From contig SAXG01000001.1 of NCBI GenBank assembly GCA_012932865.1, positions 2,531,693 through 2,595,692 on the forward strand: 64,000 bases of DNA, given 5' to 3'. Position numbers and translations under genes: made by a program. Positions within the stretch are counted from its first letter, which is position 1. Each line of letters begins with the position of its first letter. Shown piece by piece: positions 1 to 11,851 of this stretch. This DNA comes from Amylostereum areolatum (taxonomy: Eukaryota; Basidiomycota; Agaricomycetes; Russulales; Stereaceae). The notes under the pieces were generated by a model. The model was not told the origin of the DNA. It was given only the letters and a program-made list of their open reading frames with translations, and did not search any database.

Positions 1-960
1 CGCAATTGATGATTTGCCCATCCCTGCTTGGCCGAAGATGACGCAGACGCGGTGCTGGCTGTCCGGGTCATTGATCCATTCCTCGATGTTCTTCAAGAAT
101 GCTTCGCGAGTACCTGGCAGGCAGCCCGTGTTGTTCGACAGGAAGCCTGCACCGACGTACGGGACATTGTCCAGCTTTGACTCAATATCTACGCCACACT
201 GAGAATCTAGGTCGGCAAAGACGAGAAGGTGTGAAGCTCACCGTGCTCCTTGAGGTCATTCGAAATGCCTTCGACGGTGTCCAGGACGCGGAATACGGTG
301 ATCTCAGTAGTCACGAGCGCGTGCCCTAAGAAAGCTTTTTTGAGCTCCTCGAGTTTGTCCAAGTACGCTTGCCTCCGAGCATCGACCTCGCTGATGACGG
401 CGTTCTTGAACGGTTCGTTTCCCTGACGAAGGCGACTGTGTAAGTACTTGGGACTTGTGGAGCAACAGCCGACGAAACGTCTCACAGAAATCGGTATCCT
501 TCACGTAGTCGAGTATGAAGTATGCACAATCAGTCGTTTGCTTCCAGATCTCTGCGAGCAGCCGTCTTTTGGCGAATGACGAGAGCCTCCTTCCGGCCTT
601 CTAGAGGCATGGCTTGCTTAACGAAGTCATAGGCGCCATCAATGATATTAAGAAGGTCGGTGACATTTTTGTCGCGTTCAACCTGCGCCGAAAGGGTCTG
701 ACCAAACCGAGCAACCGACACGATGAGCACCGACATCGCGCCATGGAAAGATATCACCAACCTTCGGAATGAAGGAGAGCACGCTCCACGCGATCTGGGC
801 GTATGGATGAATCTAAGAGAGATTCTGTCAATTTAATGGTAGCCTTCGATCGCACAGAAACGTACCTCCGCGATGCCATCTGCTAGCTTCACACAGAAGC
901 CAACCTTCTCCCAAAACGGCTTCCCATGTATCCGAGAAGGAAGCCAAGCCCCCAAACGTG
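1..960. repeat. Near-identical duplicate of 20930-21890
   Basis: This tract is the same as 20930-21890 in the same orientation except for a few substitutions and single-base insertions. Similarity drops sharply around 1000, inside the NLR linker, which looks like the end of a gene-conversion or very recent duplication tract. Confidence 0.85.
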
Positions 961-2007
961 GCCTGCGCACTGTCGACGAAAGAACCGGCGCCACCAAGAA
1001 AGCGGGGGACGTGCATGGCTTTTGCAGCTTCTCGCAATTCTTCACTCGTTATCAATGGTTTCAAGCTCGGGACACCTGCAGGCGCGTCGTCTGCAGCTGC
1101 AGAAGGGTTGACAGGGCACACCAAAGTCCAGCTTGACGCCTTCGACAAAAGAGGGGGCAGTCTGTGGTACCTTCACCGCGTCGGAATTCGTTTTCTGCAC
1201 GGCCCGTGGGTCCTTCGTCCTATTGGATGCTTCTGAGCTTGCCAAACCTTCCGGGACGTCCTCTATAGCAGAAATCGGGCTCGTCAGTTTCTTGCTGGTC
1301 TCGGCGGGAGCGGTCGATGGTCTCGTGATGATTAGATCGAGGGAGGCTGTTCCGAGTGTTAATCTCTGGCGACCGAATGCGCGAAGGATGCGTGTAAGAT
1401 GCTCTGCAGAGAATTCGCTTCCCGGTAAGGAGACAGCGAGCATGGATATGAGGCATGTCGACACACCTTCGGTCTGTGGCAAACCGAGTACGTGCGAAAT
1501 CTCGAAACCCCCGATGCATATGTCCTTGAATATCGTTCGTTTTGCATATACCTCCACCATAAGCGAGGAAGAATCTTGCGCTGATCTGACAACGACTTCG
1601 AGTTTGAGTTCATATTTTTGGAAAGCATAGGACGTGACTTACAAGCCATGGAGCGGCTCGTTCCACAGTGGGTCTTTGCCCCGCCCCGACGTTGCCGAGA
1701 TCTGCTTGCTCTTGTCGACGGTGACCTCAACGAAGAAGCGTCCTTGGCGCTTGAAGATGCCGATACGTGGAAGGTCATGTCCCTGGAGAACTTGACGCAA
1801 GATAGTCAGGAATGGCGAAATATGGAGGGACGGAGCTCACTTTGGATAGTCAATGGAGTGCCTTGAGCCGGACTCCTGCTGATACGTCCGTCAAAGTGTG
1901 GGTAAATGCTCTTTATTTATGAAAATTACTAGTGATACGTACGGAGAGGTCTCCGCAGGTACTTCGAGAGTGGGATTGGCGGCTGCGGAAGATTCGACGT
2001 TTGCCAT
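1..2007 (-). pseudogene. NLR-A: N-terminal part of a C2-NACHT-WD40 NLR, cut by window edge
   Basis: STAND-class NLR, presumed intracellular sensor of the incompatibility/immunity type. Reading on the minus strand from the ATG at 2007: a C2-like domain spread over small exons, a Ser/Thr/Pro-rich linker, a helical domain (ending LEELKKAFLG about 330), and a NACHT domain of which only the P-loop GQAGMGKSS (about 10-36) is inside the window. The same gene in full is NLR-B; positions 1-960 match 20930-21890 almost base for base, while 1000-2007 is clearly more diverged. Relative to NLR-B this copy has extra single bases near 405, 560 and 910, each shifting frame. NOG1-A starts divergently 390 bp away. 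Family assignment is firm; whether the gene is expressed cannot be told because its 3' half is outside the window. Confidence 0.8.
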
Positions 2008-2397
2008 TCGGACGAGATGGGGGATGGGAATGGGACTCGGAAGCAGTAGCCACCGTTCGGCGAGGAATATATATACCTGGAGGCAGTACGCCGCACGCCA
2101 GGCGCATTGTAACTGTGATATGAGCGCCTAATGGACATATCTTGGACCACCAAGTCGTGTATGTTCCGCCGAAGCAGTAAACGAGCCAACCTCAGAAAGA
2201 CACGCGGACAACACGCGGATTCAATTAAGTAGTTCAATTGCCGCTCGCACCAGGGCGTGGGAACCCTGCCAGTTGCTTTCCAAAGTTTCAGAACGCTGAG
2301 CTGCAGGTTTTCCAAGCCGTAGGACGAGCCCTTTGTCGTCCCCCCCTCCCTCTGTTGTCTACCTGCTCCACCACCTATCTGGCGTTCGGCTTCGCCC
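2008..2397. promoter_or_regulatory. Shared intergenic region between divergent NLR-A and NOG1-A
   Basis: 390 bp separate the two start codons. A TATA-like run (tatatata, about 2069-2076) lies upstream of the NLR start on the minus strand. The equivalent spacer recurs at 22930-23285, 45719-46027 and (with an insertion) 56417-57808, so it is a candidate bidirectional promoter. Function is inferred from geometry only. Confidence 0.5.
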
Positions 2398-5135
2398 ATG
2401 AAGCAGATTCAAGGCCATCCCGCGGCGGTGGACGTCTCGGACGTCGTACTGTCCAAGAGCCGACGGAAGACACCCACCGTACGTCGCCATATCTTGAGGC
2501 TTTGTACACCCTGCTGATCATTCTACATCCCTTGGATCTAGGTCACCTATCAAAAATTAGTCGCATCCGCAACTTATACTCGCGCAAGGTCAAGTTCACC
2601 GACGGAAAACTCGGGGCGATGTTCACTCAATCTCCCATGCTGGATGTGCGTTATGGCTGTTCTTTATTGGTCCTGCGATGCTGATTGGAGTATGCATAGG
2701 ATCTCCACCCTTTCCTCGCATCCCTCATGAACGTCCTGTAGGACAAAAATTACTACAAGCTCGCCCTCGGCCAGCTCCGTACCGCACGACACCTTGTCGA
2801 CCAATTTGGAGATCGTTTGTACCGATGCAAGCAGCTGAAGCGCGCAGCGCTCGGTCGGTAAGTTATCTCCATCGTTGCCGTTCTACCCCTTCCTAATCCC
2901 CTCTGTGTGCTTGCAGCATGGCCACGATCGTGCGCTGCCAAAAAGACCCACTGGCATACCTCGAGCAAGTCCGACAACCTATCTCCCGTCTCCCCGCCAT
3001 CGACGCCAACACCAGAATACTCCTCATCTCCGGCTACCCGAACGTCGGCAAGTCGTCCTTCATCAACAAGGTCCCCCGCGCGGACGTGGATGTGCAGCCG
3101 TACGCCATCACGACCAAATCGCTCTTCGTCGGCCACCTGGACCATGTACAAGTACCTCCGATGGCAAGTCATCGATACGCCCGGGATCCTCGATCACCGC
3201 CTGGAGGGGATGAACACGATCGAGATGCAGAGCATCACCGCGCTTGCGCATCTCAAGAGCTGCGTGCTGTACTTCATGGACCTGAGCGAGCAGTGTGGGT
3301 ACACCATCGAGGCGCAGGTGTGTTCATTCTGTTTCTACAACGCATGCACGAGATGCTCACCGCGAGAATTAGTGCAAACTGTTCCACTTCATCAGGCCCT
3401 TGTTCAGCGGCAAGCCCACCATGTTCGTCGTCAAGAAGATCGACATGACGCGCCTGGACGACCTTACCCCGGATAACCGTGCTCTCGTGCAGGAGATCAT
3501 CGACGTCGAGGACGTGCAGTGCCTACCAGTATAGTGCTATTCCCGGAACCCGAGTGGAAGGAGGACCCCTGAATATGGTAGGGGAGGCCAGATCAGAATT
3601 TTCGTTTTCGGGGCATTGACCATAGGATTATTTCCAAAAAAAATCTGTTTTTCATCGGATAAAATCCGTTTTTTTTTCCAAAAATCTCGATTTTTATTGA
3701 ATATGTGATCTGGCCTTCAAGATGTCAAATTTTCACCGGATTGACACATCCGGCCTCAAAAACACCAATTTTTCCTACACTGTGCAAATGAGGCCTTCAA
3801 AGCACCCGCACATGCCATATCTAGCCTCTGAATGACCATTTTAGTCGTAAGGAAGCTACAGAACAGGGCCCAAGGTGGTATCGGAATAGTGCAGTGACAA
3901 GTCTCATGCTCGGAGAGTGCCGGAAGAAATTTTGTTGCATATCCATAGCTGGTCCACACCCTTTGTAGCACACACACGCCGCCACAGTACGAAATTGTGC
4001 TTTGGTACAGATTTCGAAGCTATATCAGCTAAGAGTGATCACAAATTCAGCCGTAGATGTGTCAGAACCTAGCTTCAACGGCTCGGGATCATCGGACAAA
4101 AAATCCGGCCTCGACCCGCCAGCTCTTGCCATCGTTGGATGAAAATCCGGCCTTCTAGGTTTTTGGCCATTTTCATCGGATAAAAATCCGAAATTTTGGG
4201 TCAAAATCCCCAAAATTTCCTCGGATAGTGATCTGGCCTCCCCTACCATATTCAGGGGTCCTGTGGAAGGAGGACATCATCCCGGAGATCTCGGACGGAA
4301 AGAACATCGCCGACTTCATCGACCCTGATATCGCGGAGAAGCTCGAAGCGCTCGAGCGCGAAGAGGAGCGCCTCACGGCGGAAGGCTTTTACGACGAGGA
4401 CGAAGCCATGGTACGTCTTTCTTTCCACCGCTTATCTCTTGGTATCCCCCATGCTAACCGTTTATTTTCTCTCTACAACAGTACTACTCACACGACGAGC
4501 GCGAGCTACCCAAGGCGAAGATCGCTCTAGGTTACCAAATCGAAGTGCAAAGCAAGAAAACGCTGAAGAACAAAGCCCGCCTCCTGCGCACGGCCGGACT
4601 CAAGACTTTGACAAGACCTCACCACGAATCTGACCAAGGCCGGGCTCGACCCGCACCGCGTGCAGGAGCGCGCGGTCATGATTGCGAAGGTGCGCGGTGC
4701 GAAGCGCAAGCTCGCCGAGGACGAGGGGACGGACGTCGACGGGGACGGGGACGAGATCGAGGGCGAGTGGATCGACGTCGACGGCGAGGACGCGACGCCG
4801 AGCAAGCGGGCCAAGACGAACGAGGGCGCGGTGGTGGCCAAGGGCAAGTACGAGCCGAAAACGTTGCTGGCATGCGCGACGAGGAGGTACACCTTTCCAT
4901 CCGCCCTCCGAAGTCAGCGCGCTCACGTCCTCATTTGCGCTTTCGCAGCAAGCGTCGAGGGCGGTCAAGCTCCGCAACTTGAGCCAGCATCTACGCAACA
5001 CGCTCGCGCGGGCGGTCGAGGGCGATCGCATACTCCAAACTCTCTTTTGTATCTATGGGGCGGATAACTCATGCTTGTATGTTGACCGCCAAAACTCCAT
5101 TTACGGGCAAGTGGAAGATGGGCAATACGAACCGA
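2398..5135 (+). pseudogene. NOG1: NOG1-A: decayed copy of nucleolar GTP-binding protein 1
   Basis: Nog1 is the GTPase needed for 60S pre-ribosome maturation in the nucleolus. This copy keeps recognisable stretches: the region before the GTPase, the G1 loop [10 protein letters not shown] (about 3031-3060), [30 protein letters not shown] (about 4315-4370) and the basic/acidic C-terminus. It is broken by frame changes (an insertion near 3140 after VGHLD), by loss of the stretch between SCY and NPEWKED (about 350 bp in NOG1-B, including the G5 region), and by a 701-bp transposon inserted in the NPEWKED codons. It cannot make a normal Nog1. The internal deletion is shared with NOG1-C and -D. The final exon ends at about 5130 with a KWKMGNTNRR-like tail. 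Confidence 0.85.
3562..4262. mobile_element. 701-bp hAT-like non-autonomous DNA transposon (MITE)
   Basis: Ends are perfect inverted repeats: AGGACCCCTGAATATGG at the left, its complement at the right, with similarity continuing through GTAGGGGAGGCCAGATCA. The 8-bp target GTGGAAGG occurs directly outside both ends (3554-3561 and 4263-4270); removing the element and one copy restores the NOG1 reading GAGTGGAAGGAGGACATC seen in NOG1-B. Internal sequence is AT-rich, with many copies of an AAAATCCG/CGGATTTT-type motif near both ends, and no transposase. An 8-bp duplication fits hAT elements, but the terminal bases are not the commonest hAT ends, so the superfamily is tentative. Confidence 0.85.
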
Positions 5136-5149
5136 AGACAGAACGCTCC

Positions 5150-5765
5150 CGACTCATGGGCCCGTCTGTTTTATCTACCCTCTCGTTCCGACGAGTGTCT
5201 CATTCCACCGTGGGTCGACAGTCACCGCAACAGCCAAGCGCCCAAAGATGCGGTGGGTGGCAGGTCACGATTTCGAAGGACTGGCCTCGAGCATGTTAGC
5301 GACCACAGCGCACAAAAGTATGGTAGGGCAACAGTGTTTACTTCTGAATATCAACGCCGCGCCTTCGCTGCTGAACCGAATGGGATGTAAGTAGCCTTCC
5401 TTAACCAATAACTCACGATTGAAACTCCCGCAGGAACCTCGTTGGTCGATTCAACGTTGTTCTCCACTTGGGTCGGGTGCGGGCACAGTTCAGGAGTGGC
5501 CAGAAGCGTCGTTCTTCAAGGTATTTATGAGATATGGAGGCTGCGTTCCACACAGAATGTATAGCTTCACAGGCAAGTTCTCGATTCATCCTTGACTATC
5601 TACGCTCCTGCGTGGAGTCGGAATTTGTACGTCGACGTAGAATGTGAAATAAATATTGTTGAAGTGGGCTTGAAGTTGGCGCTGTGAACCGGAGGCTTGA
5701 GTTGTAAGTACATATGTAAAACTAGGTAGAGAGTTGTGAAGTTGACGTCGACGGGGTCGCGTGGT
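5150..5765 (-). pseudogene. Relic of an NLR C2-domain N-terminus
   Basis: On the minus strand the pieces VTVD and PRWNETLVG (about 5190-5225) match the C2 exon of the NLRs here (VTVDKSKKI...LWNETL). Upstream sequence matches 43060-43835 in inverted orientation along several hundred bases, including a shared ASGSQRQLQ-coding stretch. The copy is shorter than the one at 43 kb (the KKITATFERGDD part is missing) and has no downstream NACHT. It lies immediately 3' of NOG1-A, as its partner lies 3' of NOG1-C, so it was duplicated together with NOG1. Confidence 0.6.
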
Positions 5766-6559
5766 CATCGGGGCCGGCTCGCCGACGTCGAGCCCAGTGC
5801 GTCGTGCGATTCAACCGAATCCGTCGTCTCTCCCCATCCTCCCGCCGGTCGTGCGCAAACCTCCACTCAAACCATGCTCTCGCGCTCCTTTACACCAATA
5901 GGCTCGCGGCCCGTCCAGGAGGTGCCGTATCCGCCTCCACGTCGTTTACCACTGCCTCGCTGCCAATGTTTCTGCACCACCCGTTCGACAGGTCGCTCAT
6001 AACACCTGCTCTGGTCGAGATCAATCTTCGCCTTTGGCCGTATGAGTAACATAGGCAGTCAGGTGCGTACTCTCATCGTACCATCGAATGTATGCTTGTG
6101 CTAATAACTTTCCGTCCTGTAGTTGCCAATCGCTATTTCACGGCCACCCGCGTAGGCAGTGCCATGCCCCCGGCATACGCATCAATCCCAGCCTACCTCC
6201 AGATCCTCCATCCAGTCCCCCCTCGGTCACAGAACTCCGACAGGAGAACTGGCCAAGTCCAAGTACTTATCTCGAAAGTCTTCGCACATCTGACCTTCCC
6301 GGCTCCAACTCGCCAACCCCGCTCTCGCCACGACGGCTCTCAGGCCCGTACTTCTGAAGGACGGAATACCTTTGGCATCCCTTCTGCAGAACGCATGGCG
6401 GACGTCTGAGCGGACGGCTGGATGCGACGCAGACGGCTGTGTCCTGACTGTATGTAAGTTTCCTCGGGTCATATGCAGATTCTCCCAACTAAACATCTTC
6501 CGATTTTAGGACGGGCTTCGAGAGACGGAGGAAGGATTTCACGAATTCCACGGAGAGTG
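5766..6559. other. Stretch without a recognisable gene
   Basis: Several short open frames with intron-like boundaries are present (for example MLSRSFTPIGSRPVQEVPYP at 5875), which resembles a mitochondrial presequence, but none continues into a known family. It may be remnants of a gene; no function is assigned. Confidence 0.3.
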
Positions 6560-6680
6560 AAAAGGTCAGGAGCATGGCCATCTTCCGGTGCGTACTTCCC
6601 GACACCATATCCCTTGCCTGCTCACGATCCAATACAGGGAAGCCGCAGACCGCAACTTGTTCTCATCCATCCACGAAAGC
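6560..6680 (+). pseudogene. Relic of lysyl-tRNA synthetase (exon 3/4 junction)
   Basis: The frame SMAIFR (6570-6587), a 57-nt intron-like gap (gtgcgtac to caatacag), then EAADRNLFSSIHE parallels the intact KRS at 8060-8170 (IMATLQ, intron, [13 protein letters not shown]). The intron sequences also resemble each other (both contain gcctgctcac), so this is a duplicated genomic fragment, older and more diverged than the KRS next to it. Confidence 0.6.
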
Positions 6681-6763
6681 CTCTGCAGAACCGCCATCTC
6701 TCCTGGCTTTATCCCCCGCCCTCCTCTGCGCGCCCTTCTCTGTACCCTTCAATAGACCCTGCC

Positions 6764-6980
6764 ATGTCGTCCGACTATGAACTTTCCGACAACGAGTACT
6801 ACGATGACGACGAGGAGGAGATGGTGGATCCCGAGGACGGTCTGTCACGGCCACTCGCCCCCTGCCCCCCGCCCACCCTTCTTACCCCCCGGTTTCATAG
6901 AGACTTCTGAAGGCGACATGGACAAGGAGACGTTCAGCGACGATATCAAGGGAGGAAGCCGTGGTTGCTGAACAAGTCGT
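6764..6980 (+). pseudogene. Acidic N-terminal exon of an unidentified gene
   Basis: From the ATG at 6764 the frame gives an acidic start with SDYELSDNEYYDDDEEEM, then a probable intron beginning gtctgtcacg at 6841 and ending ttcatag near 6900, then SEGDMDKETFSDD. The acidic, tyrosine-containing start resembles those of Ariadne-type RBR ubiquitin ligases, but no RING domain follows: the sequence runs into an antisense KRS relic. Treat as a possible 5' gene fragment. Confidence 0.3.
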
Positions 6981-7078
6981 GGATGTAGGTGATGAAGCGG
7001 CTCCGGGTGAAGAAGGTGCGCCGGGGGTCGTCCGAGAGCACGAGATCGCGGTAGCGCTTCCGGCCCCTCGTATCGTTC
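6955..7078 (-). pseudogene. Antisense relic of lysyl-tRNA synthetase catalytic core
   Basis: On the minus strand the frame reads KRYRDLVLSDDPRRTFFTRSR followed by ITYIHDLFSNHGFL. This is the region before motif 1 of class II LysRS; the intact gene has [14 protein letters not shown] at about 8331-8372. It lies 260 bp upstream of the intact KRS in the opposite direction, so KRS has been duplicated and inverted here at least once before. Confidence 0.7.
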
Positions 7079-7340
7079 TCTTGTAGTCCGAGACTGGAGT
7101 CGGTGCAGGTTGGGCACGGGGAGGGCTATGTTGGGCGGGTGCCGACGGTGTCGATGATGGTCAGCGCGAGAGGAGTCTGCCGAATCCTCACGTGGCATTT
7201 CGCCCTCTCCTCCTTCCCGATTGGACCTGCGGTTTTGCTTGGATTGGATGCTCAGATTGACTCGTTTCTCCTCCATCCGCCTCTCCGCCTCGCGTCCCCC
7301 GCCCCGCCGCCGCCTCCCCCCCTTCAGATCGTACTCCAAG

Positions 7341-9740
<2,400 letters not shown>

Positions 9741-10322
9741 GCCTTTGTGGTCTCTCACTCTTAGACATACGATACTGCATCCTTACTCTGGCGCCGAATA
9801 TCCACAAGAGCTGCCGTGTCGTCCGCGGCGTGTATCCATATAACATTTATCTTTTCCTTGCGTCGTTTTCGGGTTGGAACCGTCGGGACGAGTGACTGGT
9901 TCGGCATAAAGCACCTTGCAGCAGGTGAATTCAACGAGTTGTGTCTAGCCGCCTTTCCTCCGGTCGTGATGTCCGTTATAGTACGCTGGTGATATTCCAC
10001 CGGTGATTTAATTGTGCCACATCATCCTGCGAGTGCTCAGCTGCGCCTCGGCGTTGACACTATCATATATATGCTGTGTAGTCCTCCAGGTTGAGTATAA
10101 TTCCGAGTCCACATTGGTTCTCTGTGCGTCATCCGTGGTCTACCACTCTACATCGGTATTGCGAGTGAAACAAATATGAAAGAATCAGATGCTGCAAGCC
10201 AAATCACCCAAACATTGTCACTCGTAAACTGCGTCGCGGTAGCTCTCGTACCCCCAAAATCGTAAAATCATCGCCTAAAAATCCCCACAGATTGACAACA
10301 AACCGAGCGCGCATACTGCGTA
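9741..10322. other. Intergenic region between convergent KRS and NLR-B
   Basis: No gene seen. Blocks at about 9770-9880 and 10085-10180 recur inverted at about 51735-51840 and 51450-51560, showing that the 3' flanks of KRS and the NLR were duplicated together with the genes. Confidence 0.6.
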
Positions 10323-11691
10323 CTAAAGGTTCCCTTCACTCCCCCCATGGATGTCCTCGTCCTCGCCTACATAGCATTCGTGCCAGTTTGGTCCGTGTGC
10401 AAAGTCGCTAAGGTCCAGCTCCGTCGCGTGCTGGCCGATTAGCATATCTTCCCGAAGCCAATGCATGTGCTGGCGGTTTTCGGCAGGTATCCACAGCAGC
10501 AACCGTGACTCGGGGCCAACAAGCCAGCCATCTTCCTGTCTATGTAGCAGATCACGGGGATCATTTTCACATGGGGAGGGAGAACCAAGTAGGATGTCGG
10601 GATTGGCTAGGGCGTGGCTTAGATTTCGGGAGAGGATGATGCCTGATGCGAAGGCGTTAGTGTCTTTGGCACTCATTGGCAAGTCGGACAGTTCCACTTC
10701 ACCTTTTCGATTATTGTGCACGCTCCACAGACGGATGGTGCCGTCCCAGGATCCAGAGGCAATGTATTTTCCGTCTGGAGAGAATGCAACGGATGTAACG
10801 CAGTTTGTGTGGCCTTCCAGAGGGGCGCCGATGGCCTCGCCCGACTCTGAGCTCCACAGACGCACGGTGTTGTTGTAGGATCCAGAGACGATTTTTTTTC
10901 CGTCTGGCGAGAATGCGACCGATGCAACGTACTTTGTGTGACCTGCTAGAGGTGTGCTGATGGCCTCGCCCGTCTCCGTACTCCACAGACGCACAATGCT
11001 GTCGTGGGATCCAGAGGCGATGTGTTTTCCGTCTGGTGAGAATGCAACGGATGTAACACTGTCTGTGTGACCTTCCAGAGGGGCGCCGATGGCCTCGCCC
11101 GTTTCCGAACTCCACAGACGGATGGTGTTGTCGTAGGATCCAGAGACGACGTGTTTCCCGTCTGGTGAGAATGCGACGGATGTAACGGGGTCTGTGTGAC
11201 CTTCCAGAGGCACGCCGATAGCCTTGCCTGTCTCCGAACTCCACAGAAGGATGGTCTTGTCAAAGGATCCAGAGACGATGTGTTTTCCGTCTGGTGAGAA
11301 CGCAACGGATGTAACACTGTCTGTGTGACCTTCCAGAGGGGCGCCAATGGTCTCGCCTGTTTCCAAACTCCACAGATGGATGGTGTTGTCATAGGATCCA
11401 GAGATGATGTGTTTTCCGTCTGGTGAGAATGCAACGGATGTAACACTGTCTGTGTGACCTTCCAGAGGGGCGCCGATGGCCTCGCCCGTTTCCGAACTCC
11501 ACAGACGGATGGTGTTGTTGTAGGATCCAGAGACGACGTGTTTCCCGTCTGGTGAGAATGTGACGGATGTAACAATACTTGTGTGACCTTCCAGAGGGGC
11601 GCCGATGGCCTTGCCTGTCTCCGAACTCCACAGACGGATGGTGTTGTCATAGGATCCAGAGATGATGTGTTTTCCGTCTGGTGAGAACGCA
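10323..11691 (-). pseudogene. NLR-B, 3' part: WD40 repeats 7-14 and C-terminal tail
   Basis: One uninterrupted minus-strand frame begins in mid-repeat at the Plavaka boundary (11691) and ends at the stop at 10323. It holds the rest of WD40 repeat 7 and repeats 8-14, each about 43 residues of the type GHTDSVTSVAFSPDGKHIVS, then a tail (LLLWIPAENRQHMHWLRED, LDLSDFAHGPNWHECYV) typical of basidiomycete NACHT-WD40 proteins. The first residues continue exactly from the break in the 5' part at 18500: the Ala codon of VTSVAFSPDG is the insertion point. Without the transposon the two parts would make one protein with 14 blades, enough for two seven-bladed propellers. As it stands, this part has no start of its own. 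Confidence 0.85.
10713..11691 (-). repeat. WD40-coding tandem array, about 129-bp units
   Basis: About 7.6 units of roughly 129 bp. Neighbouring units are nearly identical at the nucleotide level (gagaatgcaacggatgtaac and tccagaggggcgccgatggc recur). The array continues beyond the transposon at 18500-19305. Such internal homogeneity fits concerted evolution of the repeats. Confidence 0.9.
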
Positions 11692-11720
11692 CATCAGGGA
11701 AAGCCTCTCCCGCAAATGCC
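11692..11720 (+). repeat. Plavaka left terminal inverted repeat
   Basis: Imperfect match (about 20 of 27 bases by eye) to the inverse of 18471-18499; further short agaggtttttagaggtt-like motifs follow near 11810. Confidence 0.7.
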
Positions 11721-11851
11721 GCGCCAAGGTCCTCTAATTAGCGTGCCGTTTAGATGGTGCCCTCTAAGGCGGTCTAGTACGTCAAAAGGTGTCTAAGTCA
11801 AGTCCGAGGTTTTTAGAGGTTACACACATTGTCATTGTACGGACTCTCGGG

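Noticed and set aside
3562..4262. Intron in NOG1
   Set aside because: No GT-AG ends; instead inverted termini and an exact 8-bp direct duplication show a transposon.
10711..11692. Long open frames in other phases and on the same strand through the WD40 array (Arg/His- and Ser/Pro-rich)
   Set aside because: They arise because a repeat without stops in one phase tends to lack stops in others; they contain no domain.
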